A stretch of 64,000 nt of DNA, taken from positions 1 through 64,000 of the forward strand of contig PAQL01000001.1 in NCBI GenBank assembly GCA_002709295.1, given 5' to 3'. Below are positions 32,545-43,627 of this stretch, in pieces. Position 1 is the stretch's first letter. The number at the start of each line of letters is the position of its first letter. This DNA is from Phycisphaerae bacterium (GTDB lineage: Bacteria > Planctomycetota > Phycisphaerae > Phycisphaerales > SM1A02). A program made the position numbers and the translations under genes. Under the pieces are notes generated by a model that saw only the letters and a program-made list of their open reading frames with translations, had not been told where the DNA came from and made no database searches.

Positions 32545-34287
32545 TCAGCCGACGATCAGCCGCCTTCGGTCGAGGTAGTCCCAGACCACGAAGCGATCGA
32601 GGTCGTCCCCGGCGGTGAAGACCACGCGGCCCCCGGTCGACTCGGCGATTCGACGGCCGAAGCGGAGATCGTCCTCGTCCTGACTCCAGCTGGGCACGAG
32701 GAAGACGTTGAGGACGCCGCCCTCCCTGGCCAGCAGCCCCGCCTCCCGCATGGTCGCCTCCTCGGTCCGGGGGTCGGGGGGATAGAGGAGGAACAGGCTC
32801 TCATCCTCGAAATGAGCAGTGGGAAGTCCGTCGGTGATCAGCATCACCTGCCGGTTGGGGGTGTCGGCATTGGCCAGCAATCGCCTGGCCAGACGCAGGG
32901 CCTGCTGGATGTTGGTGAAGTGGGGGGGCAGATCGGATTCCCCGATGTCGGGGTCCGACATGTCCGCCCTCAATCGCACCACGGGATCCCGGATCGTGAC
33001 CGGCTTGGGCAGGAGATCGACCACCCCGCCCCGTGGCACGATTCTGGCCACGCTGTACATCTCGATGAAGTGGAGTCGGTCACCGGGGTATTCGCGCCGG
33101 ACCAGGCCCTCGAGGGCGAGGGCCATCTTCTTCGCCGCGACGTACTGCCCGCCCCAGCGCATCGAACCCGACATGTCCAGGATGACCACCGTCGCGCACT
33201 TGGTCGTGGAGCGGGTCCGGTGGACCATCATGTCCTCGGGCCGGAGGGCGGTGGGGGCCTGCGGGTCCCGGATCACGGCGTTGACCACGGAGGCGGGAAG
33301 ATCGAGAGAGGACGCCGGATCACCGAAGCACCATGGACGGGTGGCGGGAAGTTCGATCGCTCCATCGGACCGCTCCACCGGGTCGTGTCGACCGTGACGG
33401 CCACCCTGCATCGACCCGAAGACCGATGCCAGCAGGGTCGACTGGTACCGACGGAGGGCCGAGGGCCCCATCGTCCAGCCCTCCTCGTCCCGGACCAGTC
33501 CTTCCTGTTCCGCAAGCTGCTCGAGCAGTTCCTCGGCGCGTCGGCGGGCCTCTTCGAATCCCTCGAGGTCGGCCTCCTCGACGAAGTCCCGAAGTTCCTC
33601 GAGATCCACGATGGCGGGCTTCGCGTTCTTCATCGCCTCCCGAAGCTGCTCGAGCAGTCGGTCGATGGTCTCCAGCTCCTCCCGGATCTCGATCGCCTCC
33701 TCGATCGTGGGCACGGTGCGGCCGGTGAACGACCAGCCCTCGCAGAGCCCCTGGATGGCATCGAGGCGGACGATGGACTCCACCATGCCCGGCAGGCGTG
33801 ATCTCAGCCCCGCCTGTTCGGGATCCTCGCGATCGAGGTGGTACCAGAGCTGCTCAAGTCCTCGGATCTGTCGTTCACGGATCTCCCGCGACAGTCGGGT
33901 GCGAAAGGCTTCCGGCAGCCGCTGATCCTCGATGAAGGGACGGGCGGCCTCGTCCACCGCGGCCGATGCCTCCTGCTCGGTCGGGGCGGGGTTCCAGTGT
34001 TCAAGGATTCGTCGGCGGCGTTCCTCGAGCTTCGCGATGAGAGCGTCGATCGACGGACCGAGGCCCGCGATGGCTTCGGGAGGGATGCGGATCGCATCGG
34101 CGAGTTCCTCGGGCGTGAAACGCCGACGACCACCCGAGGCGAGCATGCGATCCCCAAGGCCGGCCATGCCTTCGCCCGGGGGGCGGCTGGGCGGAGGAAA
34201 GCGCACCGGGTCGTATCCCCGGTAGGTGTGGACGATGCCGCCCAGGCCCGGTCGTTTCGGCGGGAGTGGCTCGTCGGGCCTGCTCAC
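32545..34287 (-). CDS. von Willebrand factor A (VWA) domain protein
   Basis: MIDAS motif [32 protein letters not shown] start overlaps stop of upstream AAA+ gene by 4 bp. Confidence 0.82.
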   Translation of the reverse strand: MSRPDEPLPPKRPGLGGIVHTYRGYDPVRFPPPSRPPGEGMAGLGDRMLASGGRRRFTPEELADAIRIPPEAIAGLGPSIDALIAKLEERRRRILEHWNPAPTEQEASAAVDEAARPFIEDQRLPEAFRTRLSREIRERQIRGLEQLWYHLDREDPEQAGLRSRLPGMVESIVRLDAIQGLCEGWSFTGRTVPTIEEAIEIREELETIDRLLEQLREAMKNAKPAIVDLEELRDFVEEADLEGFEEARRRAEELLEQLAEQEGLVRDEEGWTMGPSALRRYQSTLLASVFGSMQGGRHGRHDPVERSDGAIELPATRPWCFGDPASSLDLPASVVNAVIRDPQAPTALRPEDMMVHRTRSTTKCATVVILDMSGSMRWGGQYVAAKKMALALEGLVRREYPGDRLHFIEMYSVARIVPRGGVVDLLPKPVTIRDPVVRLRADMSDPDIGESDLPPHFTNIQQALRLARRLLANADTPNRQVMLITDGLPTAHFEDESLFLLYPPDPRTEEATMREAGLLAREGGVLNVFLVPSWSQDEDDLRFGRRIAESTGGRVVFTAGDDLDRFVVWDYLDRRRLIVG

Positions 34288-35738
34288 GGACCGGTCTCGT
34301 AGATGGTCCGGCCGAATCGCTCGCTCCTGGAGATGCGGTCGGTCGCGTGCAGTCCGGCGAGGATGAACTCCGCTGCGGAGGCCCGCACCGAGGGATCGCT
34401 CGCGGCGTTCACCTCGAAGGATCGCTGCCACACCTCGGGAATCCTCGCCAGCACCCCCTCGTAGTCGCTCGACGGAACGAGGTCCCCGACCTCGATCCTC
34501 ACGCCCTCTCCGAAGGCGGTGGCGATCGGCTCCAGCCCGGCCTCGTCGACCAGTTCGCGGAAGATCGTGGCCACGGCATCGGCGACGATCGCATCGAGGA
34601 CCTGACGCTCGTTCATCTGGTGACTGCCCATCAGGTCGAGTTCGAGCTTGCCGACCGCCGTCGCGTGCAGATGGGCGAGATCGCTCACCCGAGGCACCGC
34701 GGGCCGTTCGCCGAGAACGATCGCCCGGCGGCGGGCCGAGGCGACCATCGCCCGCCAGTTGGCGGTCGCGAACCGGGCTGATACGCCGCTCTCATGATCG
34801 ACGTAGGGGGATCGACGGGCTGCGACCGCGATCTCCTCGATCAGGGCATCCATGAAGGGCGGCACCAGCACGGGATGATCGCCCTCGAGATCCAGTCCCG
34901 CCTCCTGGCGGGTGATCGCCATGCCGGTCACTCGATCCGTGGGGTAGTGGGTCCGGATGGTCGAACCGATGCGATCCTTCAGCTGCGGGATCACCTTGCC
35001 GGATCGATTGAAGGTCGACGGGTTGGCGCTGAAGACCAGTGCGATGTCGAGCTCGAAGCTCACGGGATAGCCACGGATCTGGACGTCGCGCTCCTCGAGG
35101 ATGTTGAAGAGGCCGGTCTGGACGAGTTCGTCCAGATCCGGAAGCTCGTTCATCGCGAAGATCCCCCGGTGCATCCGGGGCACGAGTCCGAAGTGGATCG
35201 CCTCCTCGTCCCCCAGACTCGCCCCGGCCACGACCTTCGCGGGATCGATCTCGCCGATCACATCGGCGAACTTCGTCCCCGGAGCGAGCCGTTCGGCATA
35301 CCGCTCGTCTCGATGCCACCACGCGATCGGAATCCCGGCGGGGTCCTCGTCCCGGAGCAGGCGCCGGCCGGCGGCGGTGATCGGACGCTCGGGATCCTCG
35401 TGCACCGGGCAGCCGGGGATGTCCAGATACGGGATCCACTCGTCGAGAAAGCGGGGGAGGAGTCGCATCACCCGACTCTTGGCCTGCCCCTTCTCGCCCA
35501 GGAACAGCATGTCGTGTCCGGCGATGACCGCGAGCACCACTTCCGGGATCACGGTGTCGTCGTACCCGATCACCCCGGGGAAGAGATCGTCGCCGCGCTC
35601 CAGCGCCTCGACCAGGTTGCCACGGAGCTCCTCCTTGATCGAGCGGGAACGCCAGCCCGATGCCAGGAGCCGATCGAGGGTGCGGGGCAGGTCGGCGGGG
35701 GCGGTGCCGCCGGAGCCGGGGGAGGTCAGGGTGTCCAT
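34284..35738 (-). CDS. MoxR / Mg-chelatase ChlI-type AAA+ ATPase
   Basis: [82 protein letters not shown]. Confidence 0.85.
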   Translation of the reverse strand: MDTLTSPGSGGTAPADLPRTLDRLLASGWRSRSIKEELRGNLVEALERGDDLFPGVIGYDDTVIPEVVLAVIAGHDMLFLGEKGQAKSRVMRLLPRFLDEWIPYLDIPGCPVHEDPERPITAAGRRLLRDEDPAGIPIAWWHRDERYAERLAPGTKFADVIGEIDPAKVVAGASLGDEEAIHFGLVPRMHRGIFAMNELPDLDELVQTGLFNILEERDVQIRGYPVSFELDIALVFSANPSTFNRSGKVIPQLKDRIGSTIRTHYPTDRVTGMAITRQEAGLDLEGDHPVLVPPFMDALIEEIAVAARRSPYVDHESGVSARFATANWRAMVASARRRAIVLGERPAVPRVSDLAHLHATAVGKLELDLMGSHQMNERQVLDAIVADAVATIFRELVDEAGLEPIATAFGEGVRIEVGDLVPSSDYEGVLARIPEVWQRSFEVNAASDPSVRASAAEFILAGLHATDRISRSERFGRTIYETGP

Positions 35739-35780
35739 GTTGATTCCGACGGAGTGGTTGAAGTCACGGAATGCTACGAG

Positions 35781-36233
35781 TCATCCGCCTCGGACGGCGG
35801 TCAGCAGCGACCAGGTCGCCCATGCGAGCAGGCACCCCCGGGCGGTCCAGCAGATCGTACGGATCCAGTTGGTGGTCACGAGGCGATGGTGGACATCGAC
35901 GTCGAAACCCCCGGCCAGCCTTCCGTGGTCGGGCACCTGGATGAGGGCGGTCGACACCCAGATCACCAGCAGCAGCGCGGCCCCGGTCCAGGCCACCCAC
36001 GCCGGGATGCCCGCAGGACGGATGGTGAGGAAGAGCAGGGCGGTCGCGGCCTCGATCAGCATGAGGGGACCGACCACCAGGGTGATCAGCCGTGCGTGGG
36101 CGTGCTGGTAGTCGATGAAACGGTCGGCTCCGACACCGGCGAACAGCGGATAGTGCACCACCTGGATGGTCCAGATGAGGCCGACCAGGAACCAGGTGCC
36201 GATCAGCTGGAGGATCAGGAGGAGGATCGCCAT
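35781..36233 (-). CDS. Multi-pass membrane protein (about 4 TM)
   Basis: MAILLLILQLIGTWFLVGLIWTIQVVHYPLFAGVG...LITLVVGPLMLIEAATALLFL...; 150 aa. Confidence 0.65.
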   Translation of the reverse strand: MAILLLILQLIGTWFLVGLIWTIQVVHYPLFAGVGADRFIDYQHAHARLITLVVGPLMLIEAATALLFLTIRPAGIPAWVAWTGAALLLVIWVSTALIQVPDHGRLAGGFDVDVHHRLVTTNWIRTICWTARGCLLAWATWSLLTAVRGG

Positions 36234-36280
36234 GAGGTCTCTTTCGCCGCGTGGGGGTTCGGGATGCGATGGATGGGGGT

Positions 36281-36817
36281 TCAGTCCGGCGGGAGCTCGA
36301 GAATCTCGAATCGATCCCGCCGGGGTTCCAGGATCGCCACCGAACGGACCGCGGCCCGGTGAACCGCCCCGGGATTGAGCACCCTCGTGGATCCGATCCG
36401 CTCGTCCCTGGCGACATGACTGTGGCCGTGGAGCAGATAGTCCGGCGCCTCGGCCACCAGCCGATCCAGCTCCGGAGACAGATGACCGTGGGTGGCACCG
36501 ATCCGTCGACCGTCGACCTCGAGTCTCATGGTCGGATGATCGACCGTGATCTCCAGCAGCGTCGCGTAGCGAGCAAGGTCGGGGGGATCGACGTTGCCCA
36601 GGACGATCCGCACCCGGCGATCCACCAGTCGATCCAGGACCGCGTCGGACCCGACGTCCCCCAGATGAAGGATGAGCTCGGCGCCGGCATCCTCGAGCAT
36701 CCGCACCGCCGACTCGGTCCGTTCCGCCCGACCGTGGGTGTCGGAGATGATCCCGATCACCGACTCCGGCAACCGGATCCAATCGTCACGCTGGTCGAGG
36801 TTCTGCGGCGGTGCCAT
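36281..36817 (-). CDS. YfcE/MJ0936-type metallophosphoesterase
   Basis: VIGIISDTHGR, LILHLGDVGSD, RIVLGNVDP, ATHGHL, YLLHGHSHVA, LNPGAV. Confidence 0.87.
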   Translation of the reverse strand: MAPPQNLDQRDDWIRLPESVIGIISDTHGRAERTESAVRMLEDAGAELILHLGDVGSDAVLDRLVDRRVRIVLGNVDPPDLARYATLLEITVDHPTMRLEVDGRRIGATHGHLSPELDRLVAEAPDYLLHGHSHVARDERIGSTRVLNPGAVHRAAVRSVAILEPRRDRFEILELPPD

Positions 36818-36920
36818 GCGGGCATGGTGACATGGAACGGCATGGGGGGTCGACCGATGAGCCGTCCCTCGGCGGGTATCCTGCTCCTCGCCGGACCGAA
36901 CCGGCCCGGAGCCCCATGCC

Positions 36921-38603
36921 ATGACCGTCGTCACCCGATTCGCCCCCAGTCCGTCCGGCCATCTCCACGTGGGAGGAGCGCGGACCGCGTTGTACTGCTG
37001 GGCCTACGCCCGGGGCCGTGACGGCCGTTTCGTGCTTCGCATCGAGGACACCGACCGCAAGCGCAGTTCGGATGCGGCGAGCCTGGGGTTCATGCGGGAT
37101 CTCGCCTGGCTGGGGATCGACTGGAACGAGGGCCCCACGATCCCCGAGCTCCCCGACTGCGGCGGCGGCGATCACGGTCCCTACTTCCAGAGCGAGCGAT
37201 TGCAGATCTATCAGGAGCATCTCGATCGGCTGCTGGCATCGGGCCGGGCCTATCACGCCTTCGACACGCCCGAGGAGCTCGATGCCGGTCGACGGGCGGC
37301 CCGCGAGGCGAAGGTGGCCTACCGCTACGACCGGGCCGCCCTGAAGCTGAGCGAGGAGGAGGTCGCGGCGAAGCTGGCGGCGGGCGAACCCGCGGTGATC
37401 CGCTTCCGGACCCCCGACGAACCCATCACCATCGTCGACGAGGTGCTCGGGGAGGCGACGCTGCCCGCGGGCGAGATCGACGACTTCGTCATCCGCAAGG
37501 CCGACGGCTATCCCACCTACCACTTCGCGGTGGTGGTCGACGACGCCCTCATGAAGGTGAGCCACGTGCTCCGGGCCCAGGAACACTTCAACAACACCGC
37601 CCGGCACATGGTCCTCCAGGACGCCCTGGGCTTCGAACGACCGACCTACGGCCACCTGTCCCTCATCATGAACCCAGACGGCTCGAAGATGAGCAAGCGG
37701 GACAAGGACAAGGCGCTGCGTGCGGCGGTTCGGGAACGGGAGATCGAGGCGTGTCCGCTCGACGACACCGGCGAGCCGATGGTCGACGGCGACACCTGGG
37801 ACCGGTGGCGAGGCGACAAGACCGTCCAGCTCGACCTCGATCGTCTTGAAGCGATCGCCGACGCCCTCGACGTCGCCCTCCCCGAGATCAACGTCTCCGA
37901 CTTCCGGCGATCCGGCTACCTGCCCGAGGTGCTGTGCAACTTCCTCTCCCTCAACGGCTGGAGTGCCGGGGACGATCTCGAGAAGTTCGACAACGCCTTC
38001 CTCGCCGAACGATTCGATCTCGACCGGGTGCAGAAGGCACCGGCGAAGTTCGACCGCGACAAGCTCCTCGCCTTCAATCTCGACGCGATCCAGGCGATGA
38101 CCCCCGAGGAGTTCGCCTCCCGGGCCCGCGCCCACGCCGAGGCGTTCCACCCGGAGTTCCTGGATCGACTCGACGGAGATCAGTTCGCCATGCTCTGCGA
38201 GGCCAGCCGCGAACGCAGCAAGACCCTCGATGAACCCTTCCGCACCAACCGCTTCCTCGTGGATGCGGACGAGGCGATCGCCTGGCCGGTCACCAAGCCG
38301 GTTCGCAAGGCGATGTTCAAGGGCGAGCCCGCCGGACTGGAGATGCTGGGTCGGGTCAGACCGGTCCTGAACGAGATCGAGGAGTTCGAGTCCTCCGCCC
38401 TGGAGTCGGCGATCACCGCCTTCGCGGAGGCGGAGGCCGAGGGCAATCTCGGCAGGATCGCCCAGCCATTGCGGATCGCCGTGAGCGGGGGACCGGTGAG
38501 TCCGCCGATCTTCGACACGCTCGCGATCCTCGGACGCGAGTCGGTGCTGGCTCGGATCGATCGCTGTCTCGAGGTCCTGGCGGCGGAGATGCCCTCGTCC
38601 TGA
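36921..38603 (+). CDS. gltX: Glutamyl-tRNA synthetase
   Basis: RFAPSPSGHLHVGGARTALYCWAYAR (HIGH-type), FVLRIEDTDRKRS, GSKMSKRDKD (KMSKS-type). Confidence 0.95.
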   Translation: MTVVTRFAPSPSGHLHVGGARTALYCWAYARGRDGRFVLRIEDTDRKRSSDAASLGFMRDLAWLGIDWNEGPTIPELPDCGGGDHGPYFQSERLQIYQEHLDRLLASGRAYHAFDTPEELDAGRRAAREAKVAYRYDRAALKLSEEEVAAKLAAGEPAVIRFRTPDEPITIVDEVLGEATLPAGEIDDFVIRKADGYPTYHFAVVVDDALMKVSHVLRAQEHFNNTARHMVLQDALGFERPTYGHLSLIMNPDGSKMSKRDKDKALRAAVREREIEACPLDDTGEPMVDGDTWDRWRGDKTVQLDLDRLEAIADALDVALPEINVSDFRRSGYLPEVLCNFLSLNGWSAGDDLEKFDNAFLAERFDLDRVQKAPAKFDRDKLLAFNLDAIQAMTPEEFASRARAHAEAFHPEFLDRLDGDQFAMLCEASRERSKTLDEPFRTNRFLVDADEAIAWPVTKPVRKAMFKGEPAGLEMLGRVRPVLNEIEEFESSALESAITAFAEAEAEGNLGRIAQPLRIAVSGGPVSPPIFDTLAILGRESVLARIDRCLEVLAAEMPSS

Positions 38604-38639
38604 GGGGAACCGTCGACGGATCGTCCTCATCCGAGCCGT

Positions 38640-39110
38640 TCAGGGATCGCGGCGGACCGCCTGCACTTCACGAGTGTCGATGATCGCCCGGGTGTCTGCG
38701 TCCTGAAGATGAACTTCGAAGGCCTCATCCTGCCAGGTGCCGGTGAGTGCGTACTTGCCGCCGGCGGCCAGCTCCACGGTCCAGTCGATCGTGGTCTGCC
38801 ATTCGACGTCGTCCATCGTGTCCATCTGGATCTCGGCACCGGAGGCCTGCTGCAGTTCGGTGCGCGAGTAGGGCTGAAGCTGCAGTCGCAGGGCCCGGCT
38901 GCCGGGCAGCACGTCGATGGACATGTCCGCTTCGACCTCCATGCCGTCGACCCCGAGGACCTGGATGCCGATCTCGCTCCAGTAGGGATTGGGCTGGATG
39001 TTGGCCACCTCGGAGGCCGGACGAGCCGAACCGGTGTACCCCCTGACGGGACCACAGGCGGTCATCAGCAGGGGAAGAACGGCCAGAGCGATGAGGATTC
39101 GATGCGACAT
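38640..39110 (-). CDS. Predicted lipoprotein
   Basis: MSHRILIALAVLPLLMTACGPVRG lipobox (LMTAC); 156 aa; function unknown. Confidence 0.6.
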   Translation of the reverse strand: MSHRILIALAVLPLLMTACGPVRGYTGSARPASEVANIQPNPYWSEIGIQVLGVDGMEVEADMSIDVLPGSRALRLQLQPYSRTELQQASGAEIQMDTMDDVEWQTTIDWTVELAAGGKYALTGTWQDEAFEVHLQDADTRAIIDTREVQAVRRDP

Positions 39111-39543
39111 GGGGATGGGTTCCTTGGGCGGAAATCTACTCGAAAGCACCCGGGGACCACGGCAGGGAGGTCGAGAACGATCCCTGCTGCGATCGACAGG
39201 CCGTGGTAGGTGGATTCCCACCTTGCCACGAGATCTCTGGATGTTAGGTTCCGAATGTCAGAGCAAGGCGTCCTCGATCCACGCTCATGCCCATTGCGGG
39301 CCTGGAACGGGACTCGACCGCCGATGTCTGCCAGAGCTCTTCCGGGACCAATGCGCGTCCGTGACCTGAGTCGGTTCGGGAGATGCCGCAGGGTCCGTTC
39401 CAGGGGCGGCATGACAATTCGAAGCGTGACCGGACTGCTGCCTTCTGCGGCCGATCCGTCACCTCATGACGAACCGGTGCTCTCATCGGTTGGTCACGAC
39501 ATCCCCACGGCGTGTCGACCCCCTCGGCCACCCGGACACCGGA

Positions 39544-40068
39544 TCATCCCACCCCGATCAGGATGCCGCAGAGGAACACGATCAGACCACCGACCACGGT
39601 GCCGAACATCGCCTTCAGCAGCGGGGTGTCCATGTAGCGCTTGCGGATGAGGGCGATGACCAGAAGCTCGATGATCACCACGATGGTGGCCAGCACCGTG
39701 GCGGTCATGAAGCCCGGCAGCAGGTAGGGGAGGGTGTGGCCGATGCCGCCGATGGTGGTGGCCACCCCGCAGACCGTGCCCCGGGTCCAGGGAGACCCGC
39801 GACCGCTGATCCTGCCATCGTCGCTCATGGCCTCCGCGAAGGCCATGCTCACCCCGGCACCGACCGCCGCCGCGAGACCGATCTTGAAGGTCTGGGTGTT
39901 GTCCTCGGTCGCGAAGGCGGCGGCGAAGAGGGGGGCGAGGGTCGAGACCGACCCATCCATGAGCCCGGCCAGTCCGGGCTGCACGACCTCCAGGACGAAG
40001 CGCCGCTCCTTCTCCTTCAAGGTGGTGTGCTCGGGGTGATCAGGCGTGGATGGCGGGGTGTCGTTCAT
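39544..40068 (-). CDS. VIT1/CCC1-family membrane protein
   Basis: VVQPGLAGLMDGSVSTLAPLFAAAFAT...AVGAGVSMAFAEAMSDDG; multi-pass; resembles VIT/CCC1 family. Confidence 0.65.
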   Translation of the reverse strand: MNDTPPSTPDHPEHTTLKEKERRFVLEVVQPGLAGLMDGSVSTLAPLFAAAFATEDNTQTFKIGLAAAVGAGVSMAFAEAMSDDGRISGRGSPWTRGTVCGVATTIGGIGHTLPYLLPGFMTATVLATIVVIIELLVIALIRKRYMDTPLLKAMFGTVVGGLIVFLCGILIGVG

Positions 40069-40222
40069 GCCCCCGAGGGTATCTGGCAGCACCGTGGGTC
40101 ATCCGCCCTGCAGCCCCTGCAGTTTCCGTGCCCGGGCAACGGGTGCCGTTCCAAGACCTCCGTTGCCTCGCCCGTTCGGGTCTGCTATCGTCTTCCTCCT
40201 GCAGCCCGCAAGGGCATCGATG

Positions 40223-40296
40223 GGCCATTGGCGCAGCTGGCTAGCGCGCTTGTATGACACACAAGAGGTCACTGGTTCGAGTCCAGTATGGCCCAC
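40223..40296 (+). tRNA. tRNA-Val(GAC)
   Basis: Cloverleaf by eye: acceptor GGGCCAT/ATGGCCC, anticodon arm CTTGT-ATGACAC-ACAAG (GAC), T-arm CTGGTTCGAGTCCAG; discriminator A, CCA not encoded. Confidence 0.93.
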
Positions 40297-40301
40297 TTCA
40301 C

Positions 40302-40345
40302 CACGAACCCCGCCACCGGCTTCTCGCCGAGGGCGGGGTTCGTGG
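40302..40345 (+). terminator. Candidate terminator of tRNA-Val
   Basis: 14-bp perfect inverted repeat CCACGAACCCCGCC...GGCGGGGTTCGTGG immediately downstream of tRNA. Confidence 0.55.
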
Positions 40346-40460
40346 CGTAACGGAGAATGTCCGGTTCGCACCCATGGAATTCGGTGCATTCCTTTGATCT
40401 GGTTCCCTCGCTCTTCATGCTTTGAACAGCGAAATCCACCCTGGAACCAGCGAGAAAGAC

Positions 40461-41255
40461 ATGCACCGATCCTTCGCGATCGTCGCCCTGGCCGCGAGCG
40501 GCCTCTTCGCATCCTCCACGAGAGCCAGCGGCGACACCCTCACCGTCTGAGCCTCCGGCTGCCAGTACACCTCGATCAACGCCGCGATCAACGACGCGAG
40601 CGACGGTGACGTCATCCAGCTCTCGGCCGAGACGTACTTCGAGGGGGAGCAGATCGACACCCTCGGCAAGGCGATCACGCTGCGGGGATCCACCGACAAG
40701 GCTGGCGATCCGGCGAGCGTGCCGGACGGCTGGGGGGCCAACGGCAAGCCGTGGCTGGCCCACCGGGTTCTGATCTGCCAGAGCGGCGAGACCAACGCGA
40801 CGATCTTCGAGAACCTGGCGATCCAGAGCGGCGCCGAAGAAATCGGCGGCGGGATGTACAACAAATACAGCAGCCCGACCTTGACCGACTGCAACTTCTG
40901 CGGCAACGCCAACCCCTCCGGGTACGGCAGCATCGCTGGCGATCCGATCAACGGCCGGAGCAGTGGGAACAACATGCTCGAAGCGCGATGCGTCCTCGGC
41001 GACATCAACTTTGACGGCGACTACGACGAAGACGACGCCCGCGCCGCCATGGCGGATTTCGGCATCACCGAGGGCACGCCCGGTGACATGGACGGCGACG
41101 ACGATGTCGATGCCGCGGACTTCGTGGCGGTGAGAGACCGGATCGGCGTCGATGCCCTGGGTTGCCTGGTCGCGGACATCAACGGCGACGGCCAGGTCGA
41201 CGGTGCCGACTTCGCCTACGTCCTGGGATACTGGGGACTCTGCTCGGCTCCGTGA
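40461..41255 (+). pseudogene. Secreted dockerin-type protein with in-frame TGA (codon 30)
   Basis: Signal peptide MHRSFAIVALAASGLFASSTRASGDTLTV then TGA (40548-40550), same frame continues ASGCQYTSINAAINDASDGDVIQL...GGGMYNKYSSPTLTDCNFCGN...; C-terminal DINFDGDYDEDDARAAMADFG...DINGDGQVDGADFAYVLGYWG. Confidence 0.6.
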
Positions 41256-41517
41256 TCCACGGCAGATTCATCACCCCGTCGACCGACCACGGGCACGCCT
41301 CCTTTCCGCGAACATCGACAACGACCGGAAGCAAGGGCGATTCCCGACGCCCAGGCCCCATTTCGTCGACGACTTGACGGACACCAGGCAAAGTTCTGGA
41401 CTCCGGACGGCGGATTGGTAGCTTCGGGTGTCACACGCACGGTTCGGCCACGTACCCGGGGGCGTGCCGGCATGCCGCCGGCGCCTCGACACGGCCACCA
41501 AGCGACCGGAGACGATC

Positions 41518-43593
41518 ATGAACGCTCGAGCGAGCCTGGCGATCATTCCCCTGCTGATCTGCATGCTGACCGGGTCGTTGCACGCCCAGGCGCCCGAGAA
41601 CTACTGGATCAACCCCGACGGCGGCGACTGGAACGAGGCGTCGAACTGGTCCTTCGGCCAGGTGCCCGACGACGTCACCCCGGCGTACTTCATCCTTCCG
41701 GACTCCTACACCGTCTTCTCCGGTCGGACCTTCGTCAACGGCATCTACGTCGACGCGGGCGAGATCGACTTCGTGTCCGTCGCCAGCAAGCGATCCTTCT
41801 ACGACTTCGAGATCCTGCAGCTCCTCGAGATCACCGGCTCGATCTCGAACGACCAGGCCGCCCGTTTTCGACTTCGCGGGGAGGGCGATGCCTTCATCGA
41901 CACGCTCGAACTTGGTCTCGGCCGGCTCGGCTCCGGATTCACCATCGGTTCCGGCCGCGAGATCGACGTCCTGACCCTGAACGCAAGCCGGTACGCCTCA
42001 CTCCGGTTCGAACTGGGAGATCGGGCCGCCGACATCGATGAGAGCCTGATGATCCTCGGCCAGGTCGTGGCCCCGTGTGGTTTCGAGCTGGTGCCATCCG
42101 ACGGGTCCTTCCTGCCGCCCGGTGATTCGCTTCAGCTCATCGACGCCGATCTCGGCGGTGCCTCGACGACCCTGCCCGAGTTCGGTCGCGCCGAGACCCC
42201 GCCCGGCCGCGACCTGCTGGTCGAGATCCAGCAGCGAACCGACGGATCCCTCACCGGCATGACCGTGAAGGCGGAACGTGCCGACTCCACCGGGACCACC
42301 GATGCCAGCTTCGACTTCCTGCTGGGCGGAGATCCCATCGACCTTGTCCCGATCGACTACGACGAGGACGGCGATGACGACCTCGTCGTCGTCCAGGGAT
42401 CCGGCAAGCACGAGGTCTTCGAGCTCACGACCGAGGGATATCAGTGGCTCGAATACTTCGAGACCGAGCCCTCGGTCCGTGCCGCCACCACCGGCGATTT
42501 CGATGACGACGGCCGGACCGACATCGCGGTCGCCAGCGAGATCGACTTCGATGGCGACGGATTGAACGAAAGTCTTCTGCAGATCTTCCTTGCCGCGGAC
42601 GACTTCGCACCCGGCCCCTTCATCGACTCTCCGGACAGCCCGGTGTCCCTGGCCGCCATCCGGGTTCCCTCGGCGAACCTGCTGCCGAGTTCGGGCGGGG
42701 TCGCCATGACCACGCGAAGAGCCTCCACCGGGCGCGGCACCGCGAAGTCGTTCGGGACCTCGGGCACCCAGGTGGTCAAGATCGGCGAGACGGAGGTCGG
42801 CGACGAACCGGGCCAGACCGACCCCATCGAGGAGGAGAACAAGAAGGACCCCGACACCCCGGTCGGAGTCGGCTCGACCGCGAGCGGACTTGTCGCGACA
42901 CCGGTCTTCCAGGTCCTGCGACCCTCCACGGACGGCTTCGACATCGAGAGGACCATCGCGGTCTCCGGGCGGGTGCTCGACTTCGATTCCGGAGACATCG
43001 ACGGTGACGGCGAGGTCGAGACCCTCGTGCTCACCTCCGCCAATCGAATCGACCTGCTTCGGCCGCTCCGATCCTCGGAGGTCTTCGGATCCATCGGGTT
43101 CAAGGCCGAGGCGGTCAGCATCGCGCTGGCGGACATCGAAGGGGATTCCAGACTCGAGGTCGTCGTCGGTTTCGAACGACGTGACGGCACGGGCTTCTTT
43201 CGTATCTATCGGGCGGATCGAATCCTCGTTCCCGATGCGGTCACCGGATCCGAAGCGCGTCCCTTCCTGGCTCGTCAGACCCAGACGACGATCGATCCTT
43301 TCGGAGATCCCCGGGTCTCCGCCTCGGCGTTCAGCAACGGCTTCATCCCGATCGCCGGTACCGACACTGCCGGGATCCCCGTGCTTCGCACCTTCGCCTA
43401 CCAGCGGATTTCCGTGACCGACTGCAGCACCTTCGATCTCAACGGCGACGGCGTGGTCGATGCCAACGACCTCGGATCGCTCATCGCCTCGTGGGGACCC
43501 TGCGGGAAGTCCTGTCCCGCGGACTTCGACGAGGACGGCATCGTCGGCGCCGCGGACATGGGCCTGATGTTCTCCAACTGGGGACCATGCTGA
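41518..43593 (+). CDS. Secreted protein with FG-GAP/VCBS-like repeats and C-terminal dockerin-like EF-hand pair
   Basis: Signal peptide ending LTGSLHAQA; DYDEDGDDDLVVVQG, DFDDDGRTDIAVAS, DIDGDGEVETLVL; C-terminal DLNGDGVVDANDLGSLIASWGPC...DFDEDGIVGAADMGLMFSNWGPC. Confidence 0.75.
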   Translation: MNARASLAIIPLLICMLTGSLHAQAPENYWINPDGGDWNEASNWSFGQVPDDVTPAYFILPDSYTVFSGRTFVNGIYVDAGEIDFVSVASKRSFYDFEILQLLEITGSISNDQAARFRLRGEGDAFIDTLELGLGRLGSGFTIGSGREIDVLTLNASRYASLRFELGDRAADIDESLMILGQVVAPCGFELVPSDGSFLPPGDSLQLIDADLGGASTTLPEFGRAETPPGRDLLVEIQQRTDGSLTGMTVKAERADSTGTTDASFDFLLGGDPIDLVPIDYDEDGDDDLVVVQGSGKHEVFELTTEGYQWLEYFETEPSVRAATTGDFDDDGRTDIAVASEIDFDGDGLNESLLQIFLAADDFAPGPFIDSPDSPVSLAAIRVPSANLLPSSGGVAMTTRRASTGRGTAKSFGTSGTQVVKIGETEVGDEPGQTDPIEEENKKDPDTPVGVGSTASGLVATPVFQVLRPSTDGFDIERTIAVSGRVLDFDSGDIDGDGEVETLVLTSANRIDLLRPLRSSEVFGSIGFKAEAVSIALADIEGDSRLEVVVGFERRDGTGFFRIYRADRILVPDAVTGSEARPFLARQTQTTIDPFGDPRVSASAFSNGFIPIAGTDTAGIPVLRTFAYQRISVTDCSTFDLNGDGVVDANDLGSLIASWGPCGKSCPADFDEDGIVGAADMGLMFSNWGPC

Positions 43594-43627
43594 TCGACCT
43601 CGACGGCCGACAGGACGCCCATCGACC

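Noticed and set aside
36786-38630. 614-aa minus-strand ORF
   Set aside because: Antisense shadow of gltX.
40548-40550. TGA as a selenocysteine codon
   Set aside because: No catalytic context; the residue sits right after a signal peptide in a structural repeat protein and no SECIS-like hairpin was evident. Nonsense mutation or sequencing error is simpler.
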